This document shows, piece by piece, positions 17,631 to 26,966 of a DNA stretch of 64,000 nt. Location: assembly GCF_014207135.1 (NCBI RefSeq), contig NZ_JACHCC010000002.1:62001-126000 (forward strand). Reading direction: 5' to 3'. The notes beneath the pieces are model-generated. The model had not been told where the DNA came from, made no database searches, and was given only the letters and a program-made list of their open reading frames with translations. This DNA comes from Pedobacter cryoconitis (GTDB taxonomy: Bacteria > Bacteroidota > Bacteroidia > Sphingobacteriales > Sphingobacteriaceae). The stretch's first letter is position 1. Each line of letters starts with the position of its first letter. Position numbers and translations under genes: made by a program.

Positions 17631-20600
17631 ATGAAAATAAATGCTTTCTTTCTGGCTGCATGTAATATGCAGCTGCCCCAAAAACTAATTCTGTGTATGA
17701 AATTAACCACCCTGTTACTCCTCATCACCCTTGTACAGGCAAGTGCTAAAGGATTTAGTCAAACGATCAGCCTGAATGAAGAAAAAACAACAGTAAAAAA
17801 AGTTTTTCAGCTCATCAATAAGCAGACTGGTTACGTGTTTTTTTATGATTCCAAAGACATCCGTGATAAAACGATCAGCGTACAAGTAAAAAATGCTTCA
17901 TTAGATGAAGCATTAAAAGAATGTTTTAAAAATCTGCCTCTTATTTATAAAATCGTTGGCAAAACAGTTGTTATACAGGAAAAGAGAATTGTACAGGTTA
18001 ATCCTGCAGTGAATGCGATCACCGTAACAGGGCAGATTAACGATAGTAATAATAAGCCTTTGCCAGGCGTAACTGTTAAAGTGAAAGACGGTAAGGCTAT
18101 TGTCATCACAGATAATAAAGGGAAATTTAAGATTACTGTGCCAGATAAAAACTCAGTTCTCGTATTTTCTTCTATAGGATTTGTAACCAAAGAGCTTACT
18201 GTAACGCCGGGGACTGAGATGCAGGTTAAGCTCGAAGCTGACGAAAGTAAACTGAGCGAAGTTGTAGTCGTTGGATACGGTACACAGAAAAAGATTAATC
18301 TAACCGGTGCTATTGCTACAGTAGGCAGCGAAAAGCTGGAAGGTCGCCCGCTGGTTAATCTTGGAGACGGATTAAATGGGCTTATTCCTAATTTAAATGT
18401 TAATATCAATAATGGACAGCCAGGTACTAGTGCTACCTTTAATATCAGGGGTTATACCACTATTGGTTCAAATAGCAGCTCAAGTCCTCTCGTATTGGTT
18501 GATGGTGTACAACGCGATCCTAACCTGATTGACCCAAATGATGTAGCTAATGTAACGGTATTAAAAGACGCGGCGTCTTCTGCTATTTATGGTAGCAGGG
18601 CCGCCTACGGGGTTATTTTAATCACCACTAAAACAGGTAAGAAAGGAGTTACTCAGGTCAGCTACTCGGGTTCATACACTACCTCAAGACCCACCATCAT
18701 GCCTTCTTACATGAACTCGGTAGATTATATTAAAATCTTTAACAGTGCGCAGCGAACAGGCTCATTGAGTGGAGGAAATGTTTCTACCAACCCTTTCACC
18801 GCTCAGGACTCTACCATGGCAGAAGCCTATTTCAGAGATCCTGTTCATAATCCAACTGCATACCCTGATCCTGGTAATCCAAAATTATACAGATACGTAG
18901 GTAATACAGACTGGATTAAAGTACTCTATCCAGGTTGGGCACCCCAGCAGCAGCATGATTTATCCATTTCAGGTGGTGAAGGGAAAACCACCTATTATGC
19001 AAGTATGGGTTATTTTGCTCAGGATGGTTTAGAGAAGGTTGCCAAACAGGTATACAAGCGATATACACCAAGTTTGAAGGTGAATACTGATGTAACCTCG
19101 TGGCTTACTTTCAATCTGAATATGTCTATGACACATACCGATAACAATCAGGCTGCGCCAACTTATATAAACCAGGGTGGTGCATTTATACCTGGTGATT
19201 TGCGACCCATAATGCCAGTATATAACCCGGATGGTAATTATTCAGGACAAGGTAGTTATACTAATCCTGTTGCCATTATTAATCAGTCGGGTCGCGATAT
19301 AGATTACAAGAATGACTTCTGGACAACTGGCCGTGTCATTATCAAACCTGTCGATCACTTAACCATTACTTCAGATTATACCTGGAATGCCCTTTCAGAA
19401 TTTGACAAAGCAAACCTGCTCCCTTTTAACGAATATGGGGTAGGAGGAACTTTTCTGGATGTATTCCCGTGGACCAACCCTTCAAGAGTTCTAGAGAACA
19501 GAAGAAATAACAATTACAATGCCCTGAATATTTATGCTACTTATGAGAATACATTCAAGGAAAAACATTATTTCAAAGCTTTGGTGGGTTATAATCAGGA
19601 ATATCAGCATTACCAGCTGAGTAACTCCATGGCAAAAGATCTGATTGATCCAACTTTGCCGGCTATAGGAACAAACAATGATCCTAAGCCAGTAGTTGGA
19701 GGAGTTGAAACAGAATCTGCTTTAGTAGGTACATTCTTCAGATTAAATTACATTTATGATAAAAGATATTTACTAGAGGTAAATGGTAGATATGATGGCA
19801 CATCGCGGTTTCCGGGCAATCATCGCTATGCGTTCTCACCATCTGTATCAGCAGGTTGGAATATCACTGAAGAATCATTTATGCAGGGACTAAAAAACAC
19901 AGTTAATGAATTAAAACTAAGGGCATCATATGGGCAACTGGTTAATCAGCAAACGACTCCAGATGCGATATCAGCAAGCGCACAATATCCTTATATAGCC
20001 ACACAAGGTACAGGTACTGTAAATTACTTATTCAATAATCAACCTGGTATTATTGTTAACACCCCAGGCTTAATCAGTAATACACTTACCTGGGAGAAAG
20101 TGCAAACCAAGAACATAGGACTTGATTATGCTTTGCTTAATAATAGATTGAGTGGTAGCTTTGATTATTTTATTACTGATACAAAAGATATGCTCGTGGC
20201 AGGTCAGCAATTACCCGCAGTATTGGGTACTTCAGCTCCGTTACTGAACCAGGCTAATCTGCGTACCAAAGGATGGGAGTTTAGCATTGGCTGGAAAGAC
20301 CATATGCTGGATAATAAACTGTTTTATAACATAACCTTGGGTTTGTCTGATGCTTACAGTACCATTACCAAATATGACATCAACTCTACTTATAGTCTGA
20401 ACGATTATTATAAAGGAGAAAAATTAGGTTCCATATGGGGATATCAGACATTAGGTTATTATAAAACTGATGCTGAGGCAGCCAGCGTTGATAATTCTGC
20501 AATTGCAGGTTATAAATGGTTGGCTGGCGATGTTAAGTATGCGGATTTGAATCATGATGGAAAAATTGGTTATGGTAACAATACACTGGCCGACCCGGGT

Positions 20601-21110
20601 GATAAAAGGATTATTGGTAATACTACTCCTCGTTATAAATTTGGGTTTAACCTAAATCTTGCCTACAAAGATTTTGATTTTGCTGCTTTTGTTCAAGGTG
20701 TATTAAAAGCAGATTTCGCGCCTAATGATAATGTGCTTTATTCGTTCCATGGTAGTGAGTATGATATCCCTTATCAACAGGCAAAAGATTATTGGACACC
20801 AGACAATCCAAATGCCTATTTCGCAAGACCAAGATTTGGCGGGGGTAATCAGCAAACGCAAACAAAGTATTTGCAAAATGCCGCTTACGCCAGAATTAAA
20901 CAATTAACGCTTGGATATTCACTCCCTAAACAATTGATTAATAAGCTTAAAATGCAAAAAGTAAGAGTATATGTAACTGGTGCTAACCTGTTTACTATTA
21001 CCTCTCTCTTTAAAGGGTATGACCCTGAAATTGCAACTATGCCCAATGGGAATTTTAGAATTTATCCTGTTAACAAATCAGTTTCTTTTGGTTTACAAGC
21101 TACTTTATAA
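17631..21110 (+). CDS. SusC-family TonB-dependent receptor with STN signalling domain
   Basis: 1159 residues. The long signal region (1-44) ends ..SAKGFSQ; the pattern 'LPQKLILCMKLTTLLLLI' is common for this group and supports the ATG at 17631. An STN (secretin/TonB short N-terminal) domain covers ~46-118, CarboxypepD_reg ~131-207, then EVVVVGYGTQKKINLTGAIATVG and the plug (~215-325, with VNVTVLKDAASSAIYGSRAAYGVILITTK), then the barrel. STN domains contact a FecR-type anti-sigma factor, and the cognate pair lies directly upstream. It acts in the outer membrane as substrate importer and sensor. Confidence 0.95.
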   Translation: MKINAFFLAACNMQLPQKLILCMKLTTLLLLITLVQASAKGFSQTISLNEEKTTVKKVFQLINKQTGYVFFYDSKDIRDKTISVQVKNASLDEALKECFKNLPLIYKIVGKTVVIQEKRIVQVNPAVNAITVTGQINDSNNKPLPGVTVKVKDGKAIVITDNKGKFKITVPDKNSVLVFSSIGFVTKELTVTPGTEMQVKLEADESKLSEVVVVGYGTQKKINLTGAIATVGSEKLEGRPLVNLGDGLNGLIPNLNVNINNGQPGTSATFNIRGYTTIGSNSSSSPLVLVDGVQRDPNLIDPNDVANVTVLKDAASSAIYGSRAAYGVILITTKTGKKGVTQVSYSGSYTTSRPTIMPSYMNSVDYIKIFNSAQRTGSLSGGNVSTNPFTAQDSTMAEAYFRDPVHNPTAYPDPGNPKLYRYVGNTDWIKVLYPGWAPQQQHDLSISGGEGKTTYYASMGYFAQDGLEKVAKQVYKRYTPSLKVNTDVTSWLTFNLNMSMTHTDNNQAAPTYINQGGAFIPGDLRPIMPVYNPDGNYSGQGSYTNPVAIINQSGRDIDYKNDFWTTGRVIIKPVDHLTITSDYTWNALSEFDKANLLPFNEYGVGGTFLDVFPWTNPSRVLENRRNNNYNALNIYATYENTFKEKHYFKALVGYNQEYQHYQLSNSMAKDLIDPTLPAIGTNNDPKPVVGGVETESALVGTFFRLNYIYDKRYLLEVNGRYDGTSRFPGNHRYAFSPSVSAGWNITEESFMQGLKNTVNELKLRASYGQLVNQQTTPDAISASAQYPYIATQGTGTVNYLFNNQPGIIVNTPGLISNTLTWEKVQTKNIGLDYALLNNRLSGSFDYFITDTKDMLVAGQQLPAVLGTSAPLLNQANLRTKGWEFSIGWKDHMLDNKLFYNITLGLSDAYSTITKYDINSTYSLNDYYKGEKLGSIWGYQTLGYYKTDAEAASVDNSAIAGYKWLAGDVKYADLNHDGKIGYGNNTLADPGDKRIIGNTTPRYKFGFNLNLAYKDFDFAAFVQGVLKADFAPNDNVLYSFHGSEYDIPYQQAKDYWTPDNPNAYFARPRFGGGNQQTQTKYLQNAAYARIKQLTLGYSLPKQLINKLKMQKVRVYVTGANLFTITSLFKGYDPEIATMPNGNFRIYPVNKSVSFGLQATL

Positions 21111-21128
21111 TCTTTAATCTGTAGAAAA

Positions 21129-22781
21129 ATGAAAAACAAACATACTATATACCTGTTAATTTTTGCTGCAGTAGCTTTCGCCTCCTGTAAAAAAGATAGT
21201 TTTCTTAATCGTGCACCATTGAGCGATATCAGTCCGCAGAATTTCTTTAAAAATGAAAGTGATCTCCAATTGTATTGCAACCAGTATTATTCGCAATTAC
21301 CGATACAGAATTTTTATGGAGCGGATTACCAATCTGATGATAAGGCTAATGTGAACATTAACAATTTTCTGGCAGGCACTTCTACAGTGCCCAATACTGG
21401 TGGCGGATGGGACTTTACTTTTATCAGATCTTGTAATTTCTTCCTGGCCAATTATTCCAGAGCTAATATTGACAACAACACCAAAAACATCTATGTAGGG
21501 GAGACCCTGTTTTTCAGAGCAAATGATTTTTGGGGAAAAGTGAAAACCTTTGGCGATGTGCCTTATATTAATGTATATATTACAGATACGGATAAAAGTC
21601 TTTTGTACGGTAGCAGAATGCCACATAAACAAGTAATGGATTCTGTTTTAAAGGATCTGAACTTTGCTGTAGATCATTTGCCGGTAAGCGCTCCGGACGG
21701 GCGCTTAAATAAATATGCTGCGCTGGCGTTGAAAGCAAGAATCTGTTTATGGGAAGGTACTTACAGAAAGTATTTTGGCGTGGGAGATTCTGCACCATTT
21801 TTACAAGCCGCATCGGATGCTTCAGATCAGATTATCAACTCCGGTTTGTTTAGTCTTTATAGTACTGGGAAACCACAAGCAGATTATTATAATTTGTTTA
21901 TACAGGATGAGTTGAAAGGTAATCCAGAGGCGATCATGCCTATGCGTTATCTGACCAATGTTTTAATGAATAATATAGACAGATCGTTAGGTGAAGCAGG
22001 AGACGGTTATTCGAAAGATTTTGTCCGTTCATTTTTATGTACTGATGGATTGCCTACGTCATTAAGTCCGTTGTATAAAGGAGATGATACACCAGAAAAT
22101 GAGTCGGCTAACCGTGATCCACGTTATGCACAGCAAGTAGCTACAAGAGGATTCGATTTCCTTGCAGGCGACTTGATTACTTTGCCAAGGATAGGTACAT
22201 CCGTTACTTCAACAGGTTATCAGCCTATTAAAGGCCGATCATCAAGCATGGCTGCCTGGAATGCCAATCAGTCAACTTTCGATTTCTTTATTTTCCGGTA
22301 TGCAGAACAGTTACTGATTTCGGCAGAAGCTAAAGCAGAATTAGGAACCTGTACACAGGCAACTGTGGATATTACCATTAATAAATTAAGAGATAGGGTA
22401 GGAATGCCTCATATGGTTATAACCAGCCTGATTAAGGATCCTAAATCCAATTTCCCCGGGCTTCCTGTATTGATAGATGAAATCAGAAGAGAAAGGAGGA
22501 TAGAACTGGGTGCTGAAGGTTTCCGTTTTGATGACATGCACAGGTGGCACGCCGGAACTTTAATCAATAATCCGGAAACCATACTAGGTATGAAGCTTAC
22601 ACCGGCACTGAAAGCACAGTATCCCGCAAGTCAGGTAAATAGTATTGTGGTTGATGGAAATAACTATATACTAATCTACCCGGGTATTACAAGAACATGG
22701 AATGATAAATTATACCTGAATCCATTGCCTACACAGGAGCTGACCTTAAATCCTAATCTGAAACAGAATCCAGGGTGGTAG
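21129..22781 (+). CDS. SusD/RagB-family outer-membrane lipoprotein
   Basis: 550 residues, lipoprotein signal ending FASC (Cys19) and the canonical SusD start KKDSFLNRAPLSDISPQNFFKNESDLQLYCNQYY. The C-terminal RagB/SusD domain carries LLISAEAKAELG, INKLRDRVGMPH, EIRRERRIELGAEGFRFDDMHRWHAG and ends with LNPLPTQELTLNPNLKQNPGW, as in nearly all family members. It is the lid of the SusC barrel, 18 bases downstream of it. No hydrolase follows: a strong terminator ends the locus, so the degradative genes, if any, lie elsewhere. Confidence 0.96.
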   Translation: MKNKHTIYLLIFAAVAFASCKKDSFLNRAPLSDISPQNFFKNESDLQLYCNQYYSQLPIQNFYGADYQSDDKANVNINNFLAGTSTVPNTGGGWDFTFIRSCNFFLANYSRANIDNNTKNIYVGETLFFRANDFWGKVKTFGDVPYINVYITDTDKSLLYGSRMPHKQVMDSVLKDLNFAVDHLPVSAPDGRLNKYAALALKARICLWEGTYRKYFGVGDSAPFLQAASDASDQIINSGLFSLYSTGKPQADYYNLFIQDELKGNPEAIMPMRYLTNVLMNNIDRSLGEAGDGYSKDFVRSFLCTDGLPTSLSPLYKGDDTPENESANRDPRYAQQVATRGFDFLAGDLITLPRIGTSVTSTGYQPIKGRSSSMAAWNANQSTFDFFIFRYAEQLLISAEAKAELGTCTQATVDITINKLRDRVGMPHMVITSLIKDPKSNFPGLPVLIDEIRRERRIELGAEGFRFDDMHRWHAGTLINNPETILGMKLTPALKAQYPASQVNSIVVDGNNYILIYPGITRTWNDKLYLNPLPTQELTLNPNLKQNPGW

Positions 22782-22790
22782 CAAATAATA

Positions 22791-22839
22791 TAAATTACAA
22801 ATTCCCCGATACATACCGTATCGGGGAATTTGTAATTTA
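22791..22839. terminator. 22-bp perfect inverted repeat, bidirectional terminator
   Basis: Arms 22791-22812 and 22818-22839 are perfectly complementary, with a loop of five bases (ATACC) and the core CCCCGATA/TATCGGGG. It separates the SusD gene from the convergent lipoprotein gene. The right arm contains that gene's stop codon (22837-22839). Confidence 0.85.
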
Positions 22840-23958
22840 CCGATAAATATCTCTCATCCGAAAGTTAAACTGAGTTAAGATCTGTCGGCTTAATTCTCTG
22901 TATAATTCATCATAACCTGGTCTGCTATTATAACTTCCATTGATAATGGCATTGTCTTTAGCGCTTAAAGCTCTTGGATCTCCGGTATATTTGCCTGTAA
23001 GGCTCTCCCAGGTATATTGGGCCGGGATACGGTCTGAAGTGATGATTCTTCCAGATGCAGCGTCAGTAATTCTATAGTCCAGGACAGCTTTTGAATTGAT
23101 CACTCTCCGGGTAACAGTAACTGTGGCCGAAACAGTAATTGTGCCGGAGCTATTTGCCATTTTATCACTTCTTGCCTGTATCTGTTTGGATACATCATAC
23201 GAATATTGGTTGGTTGCAAGATTACTGAACCAGATATCATACATATTGAGATCAATATATTCGTCTACTCTGATATCTCTTGACTGTCCGTCGTTTATAC
23301 TATAAAACTTATAAAATCCCCCGCTACCAATGGAGTTCAGGTTCCATAGAATATCACTTTCAAAGAAGCTGCCATTGATAGAATAATAACCAAAACGTTG
23401 CTCAGTTTTATTGACTACTATATTGGTAATGGCAGCATCATATGCCTGCTGCTTTTTGATAATCACATCTTTATAACCGGGTACATAACTATCTGCTTTG
23501 CTCAGACAATCATACGCCTTTCTTGCACTTATACGATCATTATGGTTTAATAAAGCCAAACCTCTGTTATATTGTGCCGAAGCAGCATGCTGAGCAGCTG
23601 TTTCCAGTTCTGAGCTATAATTTCTCGGACTAAAGGAGTTTGATTGAATAGCAGAATTAATAAAGGTATCGTATAGCTTTTGCAGAGACTGATAGGAATC
23701 ATATATAATTCCCAGGTTATCAATTTTTCTGTCCCTGCTTCCTTTTGCCATTGCAATGTCCTGTTCATATCTTGCCGAGGCTTCTTTGTAGGAATCAGGT
23801 AGGAGACGCAAGGCACTTTCATTGGAAGGGTTCTTTTTAAGGTCAGAGACAGCAGAATAATAAGCTTTGTCATATTGACCTTTATCATACAGTTTCTGCG
23901 TGGAGCGACAGGCAGAGAGCAGGACCACTAATAATAATATTCTGACGGAAGAAGACAT
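22837..23958 (-). CDS. Hypothetical lipoprotein with helical repeats
   Basis: 373 residues, lipoprotein signal ending LLSAC (Cys17). Residues ~20-180 are helical with TPR-like spacing (YDKGQYDKAYYSAVSDLKKNPSNESAL, ALLNHNDRISARKAYDCLSKADSYVPGYKDV). The C-terminal half is beta-rich (INGSFFESDILWNLNS, TITVSATVTVTRRVINSKAVLDYRITDAASGRII). I know no named function; similar lipoproteins occur widely in Sphingobacteriaceae. It is likely to be on the periplasmic side of the outer membrane, and is transcribed as a single gene after the terminator at 23993. Confidence 0.75.
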   Translation of the reverse strand: MSSSVRILLLVVLLSACRSTQKLYDKGQYDKAYYSAVSDLKKNPSNESALRLLPDSYKEASARYEQDIAMAKGSRDRKIDNLGIIYDSYQSLQKLYDTFINSAIQSNSFSPRNYSSELETAAQHAASAQYNRGLALLNHNDRISARKAYDCLSKADSYVPGYKDVIIKKQQAYDAAITNIVVNKTEQRFGYYSINGSFFESDILWNLNSIGSGGFYKFYSINDGQSRDIRVDEYIDLNMYDIWFSNLATNQYSYDVSKQIQARSDKMANSSGTITVSATVTVTRRVINSKAVLDYRITDAASGRIITSDRIPAQYTWESLTGKYTGDPRALSAKDNAIINGSYNSRPGYDELYRELSRQILTQFNFRMRDIYR

Positions 23959-23992
23959 ATAGCGTTAATTATGTAATTAAAGATAAAAAAAA

Positions 23993-24018
23993 TCCCTGTC
24001 TAATTGAATAGACAGGGA
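23993..24018 (-). terminator. Intrinsic terminator (minus strand)
   Basis: 10-bp stem (TCCCTGTCTA/TAGACAGGGA) with a six-base loop. Read on the minus strand it is followed by eight T in a row, ending the scramblase-related gene. Confidence 0.85.
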
Positions 24019-24038
24019 AGGATCATGATGAGTTTATA

Positions 24039-24665
24039 TTACTTCTGATTTTTTAATACCATATCTATGGTAATCGCCGCTGAAAGTATGGCCACTCTAT
24101 GTTTTTCTTCCTTGTAGGTCGGATCAATATGTACATTATATTTATCCGCTGTAGTAAAGATCTCTTTGACTGCACCTGCCCACTTTTTATTGATAGTACC
24201 AATCTGAGCCTGATTGTTATCTTTTATAACAAAACTCCAGGCTTTCCAGTCACCGCTGATTTCAGCGATCAGCGTACCTGAAGGATCTTCAATTTTAAAT
24301 GTTGGTTTAAAGAGTTTGAACTTCTGTTTGATTGTAGCGATTTCACTTCCATAACTATCACTTACTACAATCTTAGACATGAAAAAAGTCCAGCCTCTTG
24401 AAATCGAAGCCTGTACTTCATTATCCGGGTTGATGATATCAAGCTTAAAAGGGAGTACAGGTTTACCTACCAGGAGACGCAGAATCTTTTGTCCGAAGCT
24501 TAATTGCTGTTTAATAGCACCTATATTCTCGCCAGTTTCATTAAAAATGCTGTAAACGTTTCCAAATTTGAAGAAGTTTACCTTTTCATCTATAAAATAA
24601 TCGTGTTCCTTAAAAAAATCAGATTTCATTGATTGAGTGTATGCTTTTAATTTATTAATTAACAA
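24039..24665 (-). CDS. LURP-one/phospholipid-scramblase-related protein
   Basis: 208 residues, no signal peptide or membrane segment apart from a hydrophobic C-terminal helix (VAILSAAITIDMVL), which may play the role of the C-terminal hydrophobic helix of tubby-like and scramblase folds. The beta-barrel pattern is visible: FKFGNVYSIFNETGENIGAIKQ, PFKLDIINPDNEVQASISR, PTFKIEDPSGTLIAEISGDWKAWSFVIKDNNQAQIGTINKKW, then ADKYNVHID. Bacterial homologues are of unknown function. A shorter start at residue 13 (MKSDFFKEH) is possible. It lies 90 bases after the membrane-protein gene 24756-25613. Confidence 0.8.
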   Translation of the reverse strand: MLINKLKAYTQSMKSDFFKEHDYFIDEKVNFFKFGNVYSIFNETGENIGAIKQQLSFGQKILRLLVGKPVLPFKLDIINPDNEVQASISRGWTFFMSKIVVSDSYGSEIATIKQKFKLFKPTFKIEDPSGTLIAEISGDWKAWSFVIKDNNQAQIGTINKKWAGAVKEIFTTADKYNVHIDPTYKEEKHRVAILSAAITIDMVLKNQK

Positions 24666-24755
24666 TAAATCGCAAAATATGAAATTATTTAATTTATTGT
24701 ACTACAATAGTTTCCTGATTTTATAATTGATTAGGATACAACCAGTAATAACTAA

Positions 24756-25613
24756 TCAAAAGCGAGGATCTGTGATTCTGAAATACTCCAGAATAGTCTG
24801 CTCAGTCTTTTTGGATTCTCCTTTTTTATTGATTGTATGGTTGATATTTGTAATTGTAAGGTACCTCTCCGGGTCATTTGGGGATTCATAGATACGGACC
24901 GTCGCATAATTATCATCGGCATTTTGTGCAGGCAGAAAGTCTTTGAGGATTTTAAAATTACCTCTACCCAGTTCAGCTATTAGCTCTTCCTTATTGACTA
25001 CTGGTTTTAATTTACCATCCAGTTCGCGTTCTTCCATCCAGCTATTATTCAGCTCAGAAAAAGGCATAGACGCTTTTCCTACACCTGACAGCAGAATAGG
25101 TAATCCAATAATAATAAGCGCTTCAACGGCCCATATAAACCATAATAAACCACCAGACACCGTATTGTGCTTCAGCATAAAAGTTCCCGCCTTATTTAAA
25201 GGGATTAAAGATTGGAAAAGCAATTGAGGATGGGTAAAAACCATCCAGAATCCGTTGAGATTAAAAGAAGATCTGACCCATATTCCGCCTAAGCTACCAT
25301 CAGCTTCATTTAAAAGCGAAATGAATAAGGCCCATTGTGCATAACAGGCTAGTAAACCACATAGTATGGACAGTAAATAACCGTACTTAATGTTTCTGAT
25401 CTTACCCGTGCTTAACGCAATATGCTGAGAAAGTGCTACGCCAATTCCTAACCCAAGTGTAATGAAAAAGTTGAAATAGATAAATGGTATAAACCATTGT
25501 AAGGCAATGTAGAGAATGCTCAGGATCAGGGTCAGAACAACTGCTGACAGTAAAGAAATAATCAAACCTTTTACCGGTATTTTACCCGATGGTATGTAGT
25601 ACAAATGTTCCAT
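24756..25613 (-). CDS. Hypothetical membrane protein with soluble C-terminal domain
   Basis: 285 residues. About five hydrophobic segments lie in residues 15-185 (GLIISLLSAVVLTLILSILYIAL, FFITLGLGIGVAL, YGYLLSILCGLLACYAQWALFI, GGLLWFIWAVEALIIIGLPILL), followed by a soluble ~95-residue tail that ends EQTILEYFRITDPRF. I do not recognise a family. It sits upstream of the scramblase-related gene on the same strand; a membrane-related shared role is possible but only inferred. Confidence 0.7.
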   Translation of the reverse strand: MEHLYYIPSGKIPVKGLIISLLSAVVLTLILSILYIALQWFIPFIYFNFFITLGLGIGVALSQHIALSTGKIRNIKYGYLLSILCGLLACYAQWALFISLLNEADGSLGGIWVRSSFNLNGFWMVFTHPQLLFQSLIPLNKAGTFMLKHNTVSGGLLWFIWAVEALIIIGLPILLSGVGKASMPFSELNNSWMEERELDGKLKPVVNKEELIAELGRGNFKILKDFLPAQNADDNYATVRIYESPNDPERYLTITNINHTINKKGESKKTEQTILEYFRITDPRF

Positions 25614-25722
25614 ATTTTTATAATCACGCTATTCCCGAATTTAAATTAATAAAAATAAATTAATTAGGATGGGGCTAAGCGTAATATAAATTCCTTAAAA
25701 CACCGGTAATCTGTGATACATC

Positions 25723-26889
25723 TTAAAATACGTAGTTAAAAGTATCCTTTGCATCCAGGACGGCTTGTACCTTTTGCGAATAACCGTTTAGCAATATGGT
25801 CAGGGTTATTTTCTGCACCGGGAAATAGAATGTTTTTCCAATGAAACAATATACATGGCCATCATGTCCAATAACCGTTCCGTGATCTGTTTCTGCTTTC
25901 ATTAAGCCGAGGCCATATTGCTTATAATATTTTAAGTCATCAGGTAAATTAATCGGATCGATATCAATAAACGTTTCCATTTGTGCTAGTGAAGCCGGTG
26001 AAATTAGTTTTCCCGTTAACAGAGCTTCCAGAAATCTGGATACATCATATGAGTTGGAAATAAGCCCTCCGTCTAATTCATCTGCTCCCCCCACGGCAGC
26101 GTTATCTATATCTGTAAGATCCTTCATGACACCATCGTTATTTATATCATAATAACCTCTGGTTAGTGTTGCTGGGGTTATGGTGCTGGCAAAAGTATTC
26201 TGAAGCTGCAATGGGGCAATCACTTTCTCCCTGACAACATCAAAGGCACCTTTTCCGGTAGCGTAATGGATAACTTCTGACATGAGCAGGTAGTTGGAAT
26301 TAGAATATATCATACCTTGTCCGGGAGGGAAGTCCTCCTTTTTACCATAAATCAGTTTCAGATTATCTCCGGCTGAGTTTTTAACTATCAGGTGTTGAAT
26401 TATAGCCTGTATAGTGGTCGCATTCAAATAATCTGTAACACCGGAAGTATGGTTCAGACATTGTTCTATGGTTACGTCATTTGCATTTGCAATTTGATCA
26501 GTAATGCTTCTGGGAATATATTTGTTGATTTTATCTTTAATATTTAAGATGCCCTCTTCCTGTAATTTCATAATCGTTGCTGCAGTGAAAACCTTTGAAA
26601 TACTACCAATGCGTAAGGTATGACAAGGCGTTAAATCGATGTTTTTTTGTATATCTGCCTTACCGCCACAACCACTCCATGTACCTTCAGGTGAAATAAC
26701 CGTTACACTAACTCCGGATGCGCCAGCCTGCATGAACTTATCGATTATACGCTGGTATTTACTGCTATTGGGATGATTATTCGCCCCAATGGCACATTGT
26801 GGTTCTGGGAGAACATCTTTTTTACTACACGAGGCTGTTAAAGCGAGTATTGCTAAAGCAACTACTTTCATTGTCTGAATTGATTTCAT
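25723..26889 (-). CDS. Serine hydrolase, class C beta-lactamase/DD-peptidase family, lipoprotein
   Basis: 388 residues. Lipoprotein signal ending LTASC (Cys21). The three active-site motifs of the family are visible: SxxK as SISK (Ser96, Lys99), YxN as YSN in GMIYSNSNYLLMSE near residue 190, and the third-box equivalent HDG in VIGHDGHVYCF near 347. LNHTSGV between motifs 1 and 2 is also typical. It is likely a periplasmic or surface peptidase or esterase acting on D-amino-acid peptides or esters; there is no evidence that it confers beta-lactam resistance. An AraC-type regulator gene lies directly upstream on the same strand. Confidence 0.9.
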   Translation of the reverse strand: MKSIQTMKVVALAILALTASCSKKDVLPEPQCAIGANNHPNSSKYQRIIDKFMQAGASGVSVTVISPEGTWSGCGGKADIQKNIDLTPCHTLRIGSISKVFTAATIMKLQEEGILNIKDKINKYIPRSITDQIANANDVTIEQCLNHTSGVTDYLNATTIQAIIQHLIVKNSAGDNLKLIYGKKEDFPPGQGMIYSNSNYLLMSEVIHYATGKGAFDVVREKVIAPLQLQNTFASTITPATLTRGYYDINNDGVMKDLTDIDNAAVGGADELDGGLISNSYDVSRFLEALLTGKLISPASLAQMETFIDIDPINLPDDLKYYKQYGLGLMKAETDHGTVIGHDGHVYCFIGKTFYFPVQKITLTILLNGYSQKVQAVLDAKDTFNYVF

Positions 26890-26966
26890 ATTAAATCTGT
26901 TTTTAGAATCTAATACGAAATTGACCTGAAAAATCGCGCTGATCGCCCCAACCTGTAAGATGGTCC

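Noticed and set aside
17945..18409. 154-codon minus-strand open frame in the SusC gene
   Set aside because: Fully inside a well-supported SusC CDS on the other strand; composition is Ser/Thr/Leu-rich without motifs.
25723..26889. Serine hydrolase as a beta-lactam resistance gene
   Set aside because: It has the class C-like fold motifs, but the third box is HDG and the protein is a lipoprotein of the broad DD-peptidase/esterase family; resistance cannot be inferred.
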